Shown piece after piece: positions 9,322 to 17,597 of a stretch of 64,000 nt of DNA (within the stretch, counting starts at the first letter, position 1; each line of letters begins with the position of its first letter). Source of the stretch: Floridanema evergladense (GTDB taxonomy: Bacteria; Cyanobacteriota; Cyanobacteriia; Cyanobacteriales; Aerosakkonemataceae); assembly GCF_041929205.1 (NCBI RefSeq), contig NZ_JBHFNT010000116.1, one strand, 5' to 3'. Position numbers and translations under genes: made by a program. The notes beneath the pieces are model-generated. The model was not told the DNA's origin. It searched no databases and saw nothing but the letters and a program-made list of their open reading frames with translations.

Positions 9322-10077
9322 TTAACTAAGCAATTTTACATTTAGCTTTTGTAGTCTTTCCCCTAACCACCGTTCAAACAACTCATTTTGCAATGCTTGT
9401 CTTACTTGGAAATCTTCCAAAGAACTAGGTAAAAACTGCTCAACCCGAAACAAACCCCAACGTCCTTCCACTTGTAAAGGCCCTAAAATAGTTCCAGCTT
9501 CAGCCTTTATTACCTCACTCTGAAGAGGTTCTGGTAAAGTTCCCATACTAATAGCGCCCATCATTCCATTAGCTAAACGCTCCTCAGTCAAAGAATGTTC
9601 TCGCGCCACTTGTTCAAAACTATCACCTGTTTCAATTTGTTCGCGCAGTTTTTCTGCTTCATCGGGATTATCGACAATAATACGCGATAAAACTACACGG
9701 TCTAGAAAAATTTTGCGCTCATTGTAATAATTTTGCAAGTGGGATGAAGTTACTTGAGCCTTCAGTTTGTCTAGCTTAAAATTATAAGCAAACTGATTGT
9801 GAAAAGTTGGGTAATCTATACCCTTACTATTTAACCATTCTTGAAAACGCTTAGGATCGGTCAACTGACTTTGAATGCGAAAATCAATTATTGCCTGTTC
9901 CACAAGTGCATTTTCAATTTGAGGGTCGCCCAGCTTGAGTTGTTCTTGCTCAATAATGTGCTGTCGCAGAATATCCCCGATAAAAAGCCCTAGTTTGCCA
10001 CAACTTTGCAGATATCGCAAAGCTTGTTCTAAAAAAATGGGCTGGTCATCAACTATCAGAAATGATTGGGAAGTCAT
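9322..10077 (-). CDS. Parvulin-type peptidylprolyl isomerase (PpiC/SurA-like)
   Basis: The 251-residue protein has an N-terminal helical SurA-like region (about 30-125) and a parvulin domain (about 130-235). Recognisable parts are SRIIVDNPDEAEKLREQI, FEQVAREHSL and the LPEPLQ...AGTILGPLQVEGRWGLFRVE core. No signal peptide is seen, so it probably acts in the cytoplasm or with a protein secreted by another route. Cyanobacterial homologues often occur beside type I secretion or peptide-export genes; none is visible here. Confidence 0.85.
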   Translation of the reverse strand: MTSQSFLIVDDQPIFLEQALRYLQSCGKLGLFIGDILRQHIIEQEQLKLGDPQIENALVEQAIIDFRIQSQLTDPKRFQEWLNSKGIDYPTFHNQFAYNFKLDKLKAQVTSSHLQNYYNERKIFLDRVVLSRIIVDNPDEAEKLREQIETGDSFEQVAREHSLTEERLANGMMGAISMGTLPEPLQSEVIKAEAGTILGPLQVEGRWGLFRVEQFLPSSLEDFQVRQALQNELFERWLGERLQKLNVKLLS

Positions 10078-10469
10078 GAATTAGCCAGAGTTTACACAAT
10101 TAATTTCCTTGCCCCTATTAATTTTATGGCTCTTGTGACCATCTTTTAAGAAGGCAGAGGAGTTGGGGACTGGCGAGGTGGGGAGATGTAGCTACAGAAT
10201 CTCCCCACCTCGCTACCTTTTCTTCCCAATCCCTAGAACACCAATTCAGTAATCCCAGAAACCGGGTTTCTTTGACTTGGGGTAACGAAATATTGACTGT
10301 GCGAGCGAAAGAAACCCGGTTTCTCATCGCCGACGACAATACTGAATCGATGTTCTAGTCCCCAAGTCAGGGAATGTAATCAAATCCCAACATTAATTTA
10401 GAAGAAAAATCTCACAACTCTTGGAGGTCGTGTAAGATTGACATCGCTACGAATCAAAGACAGGAATTT
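10078..10469. other. Spacer upstream of carA
   Basis: The 392-nt stretch contains no convincing gene. An open frame on the minus strand (10124-10339) runs through inverted repeats and is probably spurious. The main content is the 126-bp palindromic element listed separately. The carA ribosome-binding site AGGA is at about 10461-10464. Confidence 0.6.
10233..10358. mobile_element. 126-bp palindromic MITE-like element
   Basis: The outer arms are CTAGAACACCAATTCAGTA and, as reverse complement of the right end, CTAGAACATCGATTCAGTA. Inside them is a second inverted pair around AGAAACCGGGTTTCTTT. There is no coding capacity. A degraded relative with GAAACCCAGTTTTTC is at about 19790-19825. It could be a non-autonomous transposable element or a dispersed hairpin. 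Confidence 0.6.
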
Positions 10470-11633
10470 ATGGCACTTTTAGATGCTCAACCAGCGCTGC
10501 TTGTTTTAGCAGATGGCACAACTTTTCGGGGTTGGTCATTCGGTGCGCCAGGAACGACTATTGGGGAAGTAGTGTTTAACACTGGCATCACTGGATATCA
10601 AGAGGTTTTAACCGATCCTAGTTACTGCGGTCAAATTGTGCTTTTTACTTATCCCGAACTGGGTAACACGGGTATTAATCCTGAAGATGAAGAATCAGAA
10701 CGTCCCCAAGTTCGAGGTGCTATTGCGCGTAATATTTGCACTCGTCCGAGCAATTGGCGATCGACCCAATCTTTACCAGATTATTTGAAACAATACAATA
10801 TTCCGGCAATTTACGGTATCGATACTCGTGCTTTAACCCGGAAAATTCGAGAGTTTGGGGCAATGAACGGGGGAATTTCTACGGAAATCCTCGATCCATC
10901 GGAGTTACTTGCTAAAGTAAAAGCGGCTCCGAGTATGGCTGGATTAAATTTAGTGAAAAATGTGACTACTCGGAAGGTTTATGAGTGGTCTGAACCTACT
11001 AATCCGGTTTGGGAGTTTAAACCAGTAGAAAAAACTGAGGAATCTTTTACGGTTGTGGCACTAGATTTCGGTGTGAAGAAGAATATTCTTCGCCGTTTAG
11101 CTAGTTATGGTTGTCGGGTGATTGTGGTTCCGGCTGATACGCCAGCAGAAGAGATTTTAAAATACCATCCTGATGGGATTTTCCTTTCTAATGGCCCTGG
11201 CGACCCAGCGGCTAATATTGAGGGGATTGAAACTACGAAGGCTTTGCTGAAGGCGGAAAAGCCTGTGTTTGGTATTTGTATGGGACACCAAATTTTAGGT
11301 CTTTCTTTGGGTGGCGATACTTATAAACTGAAGTTTGGTCATCGGGGTTTGAATCAACCTGCGGGGTTAACGGGAAAGATTGAGATTACTAGCCAAAATC
11401 ATAGTTTTGCGATCGATCCACAGACAATTCCCGATGCTGAGGTGGAAATTACTCATCTTAATTTGAACGATCGCACCGTCGCTGGCTTACGTCACAAATC
11501 CCTACCTTTGTTCTCTGTCCAGTATCACCCAGAAGCCAGTCCCGGCCCCCACGATGCTGACTACCTGTTTGAACAGTTCGTCGAGTCAATGCGCCAAAAT
11601 CGCCAAGCTCAAGCTACCTCTGTTAAAGGGTAG
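10470..11633 (+). CDS. carA: Carbamoyl-phosphate synthase small subunit (glutaminase)
   Basis: The 387-residue protein has an N-terminal CPSase small-subunit domain (LADGTTFRGWSFGAPG, NTGITGYQEVLTDPSY) and a class I glutamine amidotransferase domain. The nucleophile cysteine is in FGICMGHQILG, and the His and Glu of the triad are in QYHPEASPGPHD. It releases ammonia from glutamine for CarB, feeding arginine and pyrimidine synthesis. Length is normal for the family. The large-subunit gene carB is not in this window, as is common in cyanobacteria. Confidence 0.97.
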   Translation: MALLDAQPALLVLADGTTFRGWSFGAPGTTIGEVVFNTGITGYQEVLTDPSYCGQIVLFTYPELGNTGINPEDEESERPQVRGAIARNICTRPSNWRSTQSLPDYLKQYNIPAIYGIDTRALTRKIREFGAMNGGISTEILDPSELLAKVKAAPSMAGLNLVKNVTTRKVYEWSEPTNPVWEFKPVEKTEESFTVVALDFGVKKNILRRLASYGCRVIVVPADTPAEEILKYHPDGIFLSNGPGDPAANIEGIETTKALLKAEKPVFGICMGHQILGLSLGGDTYKLKFGHRGLNQPAGLTGKIEITSQNHSFAIDPQTIPDAEVEITHLNLNDRTVAGLRHKSLPLFSVQYHPEASPGPHDADYLFEQFVESMRQNRQAQATSVKG

Positions 11634-11680
11634 AGGGACAACTTTAGGGGCAGGGGTGCAGGCTTTCACTCACAATTCAA

Positions 11681-11708
11681 GTACGGACAATTCATGAATT
11701 GTCCGTAC
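11681..11708. repeat. Perfect 28-bp palindrome
   Basis: The half-site GTACGGACAATTCA is followed immediately by its exact reverse complement. It lies 48 nt after the carA stop. There is no U-tract, so it is more likely a dispersed palindromic repeat than an intrinsic terminator. Confidence 0.8.
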
Positions 11709-11840
11709 CACTCAAAACTTTCCCAACCTCAAATCCCCAATCCCCTATTTTACAAATCCATCCTCAAATATGTAGACAAAATTCCAGAAACTATATATAC
11801 TGGAGCCTCTAGTGAAGGACAAAGGAGCTAGGAGGGAACT

Positions 11841-12215
11841 ATTCCTGACCCACTTAACTTGACCGTAAGTCTTAGGGGCACAAAAGATGTCCAAGATAAT
11901 TACCAGTTATTTCGTCTTACAGGCTTATTAGATGCGTTTTCGGAACCGAATTTTCGTAAAGCGATCGCAAATTGTATTGAAGAAGGGCCAAAAAATATTA
12001 TTTTGGATCTTTCCCAAATCGATTTTGTCGATAGTTCAGGTTTGGGTGCTTTGGTACAAATAGCCAAGCAAGCTCAAAATAACAAGGGCAGTCTACAGAT
12101 TGTCTCTAATCCCCGTGTTACTCAAACAGTTAAGCTAGTACGTTTGCAAGAGTTTCTATCTTTGCAACCAACGTTAGAAGCTGCCTTAGAAAACCTCAAA
12201 GACAAAAAACAATAA
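11841..12215 (+). CDS. STAS-domain anti-sigma factor antagonist-like protein, probable ATT start
   Basis: A STAS protein with the phospho-acceptor serine in IDFVDSSGLGALV. Such proteins bind anti-sigma factors or kinases in partner-switching regulation. No in-frame ATG exists. A perfect Shine-Dalgarno AGGAGG at 11830-11835 lies 5 nt before ATT at 11841, while the first conventional start, TTG at 11859, is 23 nt away. The ATT start adds IPDPLN, which to my recollection matches the N-terminus of cyanobacterial homologues. An in-frame TAG at 11829-11831 rules out any start further upstream. Confidence 0.85.
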   Translation: MPDPLNLTVSLRGTKDVQDNYQLFRLTGLLDAFSEPNFRKAIANCIEEGPKNIILDLSQIDFVDSSGLGALVQIAKQAQNNKGSLQIVSNPRVTQTVKLVRLQEFLSLQPTLEAALENLKDKKQ

Positions 12216-12326
12216 GCTGGCAAGACGAAATATTTCTCATGCTATCCGGTGAATTTCTGGATAGCTAATTTGTTGTAAAAATTTTTAATTATTCTCTATG
12301 AGTATTTATGGTAAAATTCAGAAGCG

Positions 12327-12746
12327 ATGTTTCATCAGCCGCTCTCAGGTATAAATTGTTCGTTGTCAGAAGTTAATCAGCTTTCTCCTGTTGCTTTGGC
12401 ATATATAGGAGATGCAGTTTTTGAGTTGTATGTTCGGAGCCGTTATCTTTTCCCGACGAAAAGGATAGACAATTATCATCGGCAGGTGGTGTGTCAAGTG
12501 AGAGCAGAGAGTCAGGTGAGACATTTGCGATCGCTCCAACCCCATCTCACAGAAGCGGAGAGCGAAATTCTCCGGCGCGGTCGAAATGCTGCTGGCTCCG
12601 GGCCAAAGCGATTATCTGCAAAAATCTATCAAGAAGCTAGTAGCCTGGAAACTTTGATTGGATATCTTTATCTCACTGATTCTCAGAGGTTAGCTCAGCT
12701 GTTAGCTAAATTAGACTTTGATTTCCCTCAAGGGGAAGAGTCTTAA
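12327..12746 (+). CDS. Mini-ribonuclease III-like protein
   Basis: The 139-residue protein is an RNase III catalytic domain without the dsRNA-binding domain. It has SPVALAYIGDAVFELYVRSR near the N-terminus and NAAGSGPKRLSAKIYQEASS with SLETLIGYLYL, the arrangement of MrnC-type enzymes. The family matures 23S rRNA termini or processes structured RNAs. An rRNA methyltransferase gene follows on the same strand about 200 nt downstream. Confidence 0.9.
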   Translation: MFHQPLSGINCSLSEVNQLSPVALAYIGDAVFELYVRSRYLFPTKRIDNYHRQVVCQVRAESQVRHLRSLQPHLTEAESEILRRGRNAAGSGPKRLSAKIYQEASSLETLIGYLYLTDSQRLAQLLAKLDFDFPQGEES

Positions 12747-12952
12747 AATAGAACTCAAGACAGCTGAAACTACCAATTTGGAATATGTACATTAAGATCA
12801 GACACTTGATCGAAAAGCGGATTGGCTATTGGCGATCGGATTGGTTAAAAGACTGATGAGTAGTTGTTTGCTTTTTCCCTACCACTCTAGTTAAGACTTT
12901 TTGAATCACCAATTAATCATTCCCTAAACTAACTGAAAATCCCTACAAAATA

Positions 12953-14008
12953 ATGAGTAAAAATTACCGCCCGGAAAATCCAGGTCAGTCCAAGCGCAGT
13001 AGACCTCTCAAAGGCAGGTTAAACCGACCATCGGTAAACCCAATTCGTAAAGTAAATAATAATGTTCCCTTGCCTGAATTACGAAATGAGTCTCGCCATG
13101 AGTCTGGTGATGAACCGCGACGGGAACCGCGACGCGAACCTCGAAAGATATTGACTCGACAGGTAAATACTCGACGAGAACCGCAACAGGTAACTTATGA
13201 AGTCAATGGAGAATCTGAAGATACGGATTTGATTTATGGTCGTCAGTCCGTGTTAGCTGCTTTAACGAATCAGCGTTCTTTGAATCGAATTTGGATTTTA
13301 CCGCAACTGCGATACGATCCCCGGTTTCATACGTTGTTAACCCAAGCGAAAGCAAATGGTACCGTAATTGATGAGGTAGAAGCGAAGCGTTTAGATTACA
13401 TTACTCACAGAGCAAATCATCAAGGAATAGCGGCACAGATTGCGCCTTATGAATATGTGGAGTTAGGAGATTTAATTTCCCAAGCTAAAAGTGTTTCCGA
13501 ACAACCAGTAATTGTGGTTTTGGATAGCGTGACCGATCCCCATAATTTGGGTGCAATTATTCGCACATCAGAAGCACTGGGAGTTCATGGTTTAGTAATC
13601 CCACAACGACGTGCGGTCGGAGTTACGTCAACTGTGATTAAAGTCGCGTCGGGGGCTTTAGAAAATCTACCAGTGGCGAGGGTGGTTAATTTGCGATCGG
13701 CCCTAGAAGAATTAAAGGCGGCAGGTTTTTGGATTTACGGTACAGAGGCTAATACCGATCGACCAATACATACGGTTCAGTTTACTGGCCCTATAGTTTT
13801 GGTGGTTGGTTCTGAAGGGGAAGGTTTAAGTTTGTTGACTCAACGTTGCTGCGATTTTCTAGTTTCTATTCCTTTAGGAGGAAAAACACCAAGCTTGAAT
13901 GCTTCAGTTGCAGCAGGAATGGCTCTTTATGAGATTTTCCGCCAACGTTGGTCAAGTACACTACACCTAGAAAAGTTAAAAAAAGATACTTTGAAAAAAG
14001 AAAGGTAA
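12953..14008 (+). CDS. rlmB: SpoU-family 23S rRNA 2'-O-ribose methyltransferase (RlmB/TrmH-like)
   Basis: The 351-residue protein has a SPOUT methyltransferase core. Visible motifs are LDSVTDPHNLGAIIRTSEAL, VLVVGSEGEGLS and IPLGGKTPSLNASVAAGMAL, with a substrate-binding domain before them (LIYGRQSVLAALTNQ). The first 80 residues are a basic, disordered extension that includes the repeats EPRREPRREPRK at about 54-65, longer than in E. coli RlmB. The family methylates G2251 of 23S rRNA using SAM. The upstream Mini-III gene suggests a ribosome-maturation context. Confidence 0.92.
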   Translation: MSKNYRPENPGQSKRSRPLKGRLNRPSVNPIRKVNNNVPLPELRNESRHESGDEPRREPRREPRKILTRQVNTRREPQQVTYEVNGESEDTDLIYGRQSVLAALTNQRSLNRIWILPQLRYDPRFHTLLTQAKANGTVIDEVEAKRLDYITHRANHQGIAAQIAPYEYVELGDLISQAKSVSEQPVIVVLDSVTDPHNLGAIIRTSEALGVHGLVIPQRRAVGVTSTVIKVASGALENLPVARVVNLRSALEELKAAGFWIYGTEANTDRPIHTVQFTGPIVLVVGSEGEGLSLLTQRCCDFLVSIPLGGKTPSLNASVAAGMALYEIFRQRWSSTLHLEKLKKDTLKKER

Positions 14009-14077
14009 CAGAGTATAAAGAAATTTAAATAAAGAAGCTCACTAGATAGCGTTTATCCTAAAGGACAGGTTGAGGTC

Positions 14078-14359
14078 ATGAAAGAATTTTTGCTCAGCAT
14101 TCTAAATTTCTTCGGGTTGGCTTGGTGGCTGGAAGTTATTACCCAAAAGCCCCAATGTACTTACTATTTCGGCCCTTTTTTGACTGCTAAGGAAGCTCTA
14201 GCTTCTAAGACTGGTTATTTAGAAGATTTGGAAATGGAAGGGGCGATCGGTATTGAAGTGTATATTAAACGCTGTAAGCCAAATAAACTGACAGTCGATG
14301 GCGATTTGGGGGAGAGAATTGACCGCAAGGCTTCACCAGCTTTTAGCGGTCAGTTTTAG
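14078..14359 (+). CDS. DUF1816 domain protein (copy 1)
   Basis: The 93-residue protein carries WWLEVITQKPQCTYYFGPF and a charged alpha-beta stretch typical of the cyanobacterial DUF1816 family, related to the CpcD/phycobilisome-linker-like fold. Its function is unknown. GAGG at about 14071-14074 lies just before the ATG. A second member is at 34635-34862. The C-terminal end (RIDRKASPAFSGQF) is unlike the core and may be an extension. Confidence 0.85.
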   Translation: MKEFLLSILNFFGLAWWLEVITQKPQCTYYFGPFLTAKEALASKTGYLEDLEMEGAIGIEVYIKRCKPNKLTVDGDLGERIDRKASPAFSGQF

Positions 14360-14425
14360 GGCAGATTTTGCTAGGAGGAAGGCAGAAGGTCAAAATTCCC
14401 CTTGTCCTCTTGTCTCCTTGTCTCC

Positions 14426-15286
14426 CTATCTCCCTATCTCCCCACCAGCTACTACTGCGGGACGATCTGCAATCCAGCGATCGATATCTCTAATTACCTG
14501 TTCGGGAATTTCCCAAGGAAAAAGATGGGCGGTGTTGGGATAACATTGCCATTGTGAGTTTTTCAGATGTTGTGCCGTTTCTAAACTAGATTCAGGGGTA
14601 ATGTGGCGATCGGCTGCTCCCGCTAACACTAAAGCGGGGCATTGAATTTGCCATAGGTCTTGAAGTCGGTTATAACCTGTTCTAATCGCTGTAGTTAAAG
14701 CCTGTGTAGCGGCTGACGATGTTCGTAAATAAGCTGCAACTGCTTCTGTGGCAATAAAGTTGTAAGTCGCTGGAGTATGTTGTTGAATCAAGTAGCGAAA
14801 CAGCGATTTTTTGCCGAAATTTTCAATATTCCATTCCCAACCCGGTTGTAATTGATTTACGATCGCCGCTAGTCCAGTATAAAGATTATCTTGCCAACTA
14901 ATAGGCGGATGACTACCACGAGGACGGGCAGCGGTGGCAATTAAAATTAGTCCGCTCACTTTTTCCGGGTTTCTCAACGCTAATTCTAAAGCCAGAATTC
15001 CTCCTAACGACCATCCCAGTACTAGGCAACGATCAATCTGTAAGCGCTCTAGCAGGCTTTCTAAGTCGATTAAATGGTCTTGCATGACAAAATTGCCCTG
15101 GCAACGACTTTGACCATATCCGCGCAAGTCAGGGGCGATGGTTTGAAAGCGTTGGGAAAGGTGTTTGGTAAAAACGGACATACTGTTACTAGAACCAGGA
15201 TGTCCGTGTAAACAAAGAATAGGAAATCCTTTGCCTTGAATGTTAACGTTGAGTTGCATTGTTGTTTGTCCTTTGTCATTAGTCAT
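14426..15286 (-). CDS. Alpha/beta-hydrolase fold protein
   Basis: The 286-residue protein has the oxyanion motif CLHGHPGSSNSM, the nucleophile elbow LGWSLGGILALELA, the acid in AGAADRHITP and the catalytic His in TAHLFPWE. Length and order match hydrolases of the haloalkane dehalogenase/BioH type. The substrate is unknown. The first ten residues come from an AT-rich repeat-like sequence, and the Met at the eleventh codon (15256), giving MQLNVNIQ, is an alternative start. Confidence 0.88.
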   Translation of the reverse strand: MTNDKGQTTMQLNVNIQGKGFPILCLHGHPGSSNSMSVFTKHLSQRFQTIAPDLRGYGQSRCQGNFVMQDHLIDLESLLERLQIDRCLVLGWSLGGILALELALRNPEKVSGLILIATAARPRGSHPPISWQDNLYTGLAAIVNQLQPGWEWNIENFGKKSLFRYLIQQHTPATYNFIATEAVAAYLRTSSAATQALTTAIRTGYNRLQDLWQIQCPALVLAGAADRHITPESSLETAQHLKNSQWQCYPNTAHLFPWEIPEQVIRDIDRWIADRPAVVAGGEIGR

Positions 15287-15326
15287 TGGGCAGAAATTTT
15301 CGCTAATGACTAATGACTAAACATAA

Positions 15327-16061
15327 TTAGCTTTTAACACGGGTTAAAACATCTTCTACGTCTGATAATTGTACTGCACCGGAAAATGTTGCGCCGTTCA
15401 TGATGAAAAAGGGAGTGCCGGAAATGCCAACGCTTTCTCCTAAAATTAGATCTTCGGTGATGGCTTTTTCGGCGTTTTGGCGATCGCTATTAAACTTATC
15501 CAAATCCAAATTCAAATTTTTGGCAGTTTCTAAATAAAAGTCTTCCCCAAGTTTATTTTGCTGAGCAAATAAGGCATCATGATATTGCCAGAATTTACCT
15601 TGTTGCCCAGCTGCCCAAGCTGCTTTTGCTGCTGGCAAAGCTTCGGGATGAATGCTAGATAAAGGGAAATGTTTGTAAACTAAAGTGACTTCATCCTGAT
15701 GTTTTGCCATGAATTCTTTAATAGTTTTGTGTGCTTGGGCACAGTAGGGACATTGAAAGTCAGAAAATTCTATTAAAATAATTTTTTTGGCAGGCGCTCC
15801 TGTAATTGGAGATTGAGCAATTATAGCATCAGGATTAGTTTTCATTTGTTGAACAAATGCCTGTTGTGCCTGAACTAATTGATTTTGAATTTTCTGTTGG
15901 TATGCTTGGACAGATTCAACAATTGCTTCTGGATGTTGGCGGATAATTTGTAAAACTTGTTCTTCTAATTGTGGGGAAATTCTAGTAGCTGCTTGGGCGG
16001 GTGATGTCCACAGGAAGAATGTTAAACTCAGTAGCAAGAGTAAGGCGCGGATTATCGGCAT
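15327..16061 (-). CDS. DsbA-family thioredoxin-fold protein, exported
   Basis: The 244-residue protein has a signal peptide (about 1-24, ending WTSPAQAA) and a thioredoxin-fold domain with CPYC in FSDFQCPYCAQAHKTI and the cis-Pro loop GISGTPFFIMNG. A helical region (about 30-75) precedes the domain. The family catalyses disulfide exchange in the periplasm. The arrangement is like DsbA/BdbD-type oxidases rather than DsbC. Confidence 0.92.
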   Translation of the reverse strand: MPIIRALLLLLSLTFFLWTSPAQAATRISPQLEEQVLQIIRQHPEAIVESVQAYQQKIQNQLVQAQQAFVQQMKTNPDAIIAQSPITGAPAKKIILIEFSDFQCPYCAQAHKTIKEFMAKHQDEVTLVYKHFPLSSIHPEALPAAKAAWAAGQQGKFWQYHDALFAQQNKLGEDFYLETAKNLNLDLDKFNSDRQNAEKAITEDLILGESVGISGTPFFIMNGATFSGAVQLSDVEDVLTRVKS

Positions 16062-16097
16062 AATTCACCTCATGAGTTGGTTATTTTTTAGATATTG

Positions 16098-16226
16098 TTA
16101 TTGTAATAGGAATCCGATCTGTGCGCTCCTAAAGCTCGCATCAGGAGGCTTCTTTGCTAGTAGCTGTCCTACTTGATGAAGGTAGAGCAATGGTGATGTG
16201 TTAACTATGACTGTAGTTTCAGGCAT
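16098..16226 (-). pseudogene. Stub of a DUF3368/PIN-domain toxin gene fused to a HicBA junction
   Basis: The frame starts MPETTVIVNTSPLLYLHQVG, the beginning of PIN-like DUF3368 proteins, with the first catalytic Asp position replaced by Asn as in that family. Homology stops at about residue 22 (16161). The DNA then carries, in another frame, SKEAS-stop with an overlapping ATG (about 16139-16160), the same layout as the HicB-HicA junction at 18116. The start overlaps the end of the UPF0175 gene, the usual arrangement for this antitoxin-toxin pair. Confidence 0.72.
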
Positions 16227-16470
16227 TATGTACATCTCGCTCTAATTCTTCTGTGGTTAAAGAAAAGGGCGATACCTGATATTTTCCTAGTAAAAGAAGG
16301 AATTGTACTCGTGACATTCCGGCTAACTGTGCCGCACGTCCTGATGATAATTTGCCGAGTTCAAATAATTTAACTGCGGCTAATATTTGCAGTTCTCTAG
16401 CAATTGTTTCGGGTGTTTCTTTAAGGCTGATTAATACTTCTTCGGGAATTTGGAGTTGAACTGTAGTCAT
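16219..16470 (-). CDS. UPF0175-family putative antitoxin
   Basis: The 83-residue protein has LQIPEEVLISLKETPE, then VKLFELGKLSSGRAAQLAGMSRVQFL, a helix-turn-helix typical of UPF0175 proteins. These often pair with DUF3368 PIN toxins, and a stub of such a gene follows with overlapping start. The ATG is 16468-16470 on the minus strand and shares bases with the ATG of the divergent nuclease gene (16469-16471). It is probably an orphaned antitoxin. Confidence 0.85.
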   Translation of the reverse strand: MTTVQLQIPEEVLISLKETPETIARELQILAAVKLFELGKLSSGRAAQLAGMSRVQFLLLLGKYQVSPFSLTTEELERDVHNA

Positions 16471-16978
16471 GTTTATTGTGTCCCAATATATTGAGGAAAG
16501 TTGGGAAATTTATAACCAAGCTGCACCAGAATATGAAAGATATTTTTCTAATGAAAATACTGGTGGATTTGTCCTCATCCATAAAAATCACAATATTACA
16601 GATTCAGAAAGATTTGTGGCTGAAGTTTTTGCTCGACAGGGAAAAAGGGTGACGTTATTGAGCGAACAAGCTGCATCTGGGATTAGAACACCTGATGCTG
16701 AAATAGATGGAGAGTATTGGGAGTTTAAGCAACTGAGTGTAGAAGCAATCAATGTTAGCAATGCAGTTCAGCGAGGTGTGGCTGTAGCTAAGAAACGCGC
16801 TCCTAATGTGGCTTACCATATAGATAAAGATGTTGATATTGGAGATATAAATAGAGGGATTGCTAGAGCTATGGTTTGGGATACAGAAAGGCTGTTGCAA
16901 AAAATAGCTTTGGTTTTTAATGATGGTAGAATTCAGGTTTTAACTAGGGAGGAATTGGATAATGGAGAAAAATTTTAA
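16469..16978 (+). CDS. CdiA C-terminal tRNase-like nuclease domain protein
   Basis: The 169-residue protein has SERFVAEVFARQGKRVTLL, then TPDAEIDGEYWEFK, a PD-x8-ExK pattern as in toxin nuclease tips. It resembles free-standing CdiA-CT-like domains found in contact-dependent inhibition and phage-linked proteins. It lacks any delivery domain. The small gene at 16962 overlaps its end by 17 nt and is a candidate cognate immunity or antitoxin protein. The assignment rests on motif recognition only. Confidence 0.65.
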   Translation: MFIVSQYIEESWEIYNQAAPEYERYFSNENTGGFVLIHKNHNITDSERFVAEVFARQGKRVTLLSEQAASGIRTPDAEIDGEYWEFKQLSVEAINVSNAVQRGVAVAKKRAPNVAYHIDKDVDIGDINRGIARAMVWDTERLLQKIALVFNDGRIQVLTREELDNGEKF

Positions 16979-17204
16979 TAGTATTAAACAAAGGATCGAA
17001 CTGGGTATCAGAAATAATATTCCTGTGGAATCAAAGTTAATTATGCTTGGGGAAATTGTCTATGCAACAGAACGGCAAGATTTAACTCCAAAAGAAGCAC
17101 GAGAATTGGAAGCTTTGCTAAATTTAGAAGAATCTATAGGGGATTATAAAATTATTAGAGAACTAGCAATTTTTGGGGAGTTAGTTTCAGTAGAAACTGT
17201 TTAG
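16962..17204 (+). CDS. Small acidic-basic protein, candidate partner of the nuclease
   Basis: The 80-residue protein is mainly helical (KEARELEALLNLEESIGDY) with no membrane segment. It overlaps the upstream nuclease gene and is thus probably translated with it. Neither the family nor function is recognised. Position and size fit an immunity protein or antitoxin, but that is inferred. Confidence 0.6.
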   Translation: MEKNFNSIKQRIELGIRNNIPVESKLIMLGEIVYATERQDLTPKEARELEALLNLEESIGDYKIIRELAIFGELVSVETV

Positions 17205-17249
17205 CGATCGCATAAATAACAGAACATAGTCCGATCGCATAACCTTTTC

Positions 17250-17597
17250 CTATAATCCTAAAAGAATGCGTAGTCTTTCTTCTACCATATTCATTGTTGT
17301 TGCAGAAACTATACCCAACTTTTGAGAAAGCCTTTCTACACTAATTGAGCGTACATCTTCACATTTAATAAAACTTTTTTGTATTAGTCCTCCTTCAGGA
17401 GGATTAATCTCAACATGAAAAGGAATTCCTTTGTCTTTTGAAGTAATTGGTAAAACCACTGCTAAACCAGATGCACCTTGATTGAATAGGTCTACAGATA
17501 CGACTAAACAGGGGCGTTTACCCGCCTGTTCTCGGCCTTTGGTAGGATTTAAATCAACGAGCCATATATCGCCGCGAGATGGTTTAATTGAAGTCAT
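17250..17597 (-). CDS. MazF/PemK-family mRNA interferase toxin
   Basis: The 115-residue protein begins PSRGDIWLVDLNPTKGREQ, continues RPCLVVSVD and VVLPITSKDKG, and has IKCEDVRSIS, all signatures of MazF endoribonucleases. The basic residue in GREQAGKRP and the Ser/Thr in PITS fit the active-site region. The start overlaps the stop of the antitoxin gene by 4 nt. It is full length and looks functional. Confidence 0.92.
   Translation of the reverse strand: MTSIKPSRGDIWLVDLNPTKGREQAGKRPCLVVSVDLFNQGASGLAVVLPITSKDKGIPFHVEINPPEGGLIQKSFIKCEDVRSISVERLSQKLGIVSATTMNMVEERLRILLGL

Noticed and set aside
10124..10339. Minus-strand open frame upstream of carA
   Set aside because: It runs through the palindromic element and low-complexity sequence, so the frame is a by-product of repeats.
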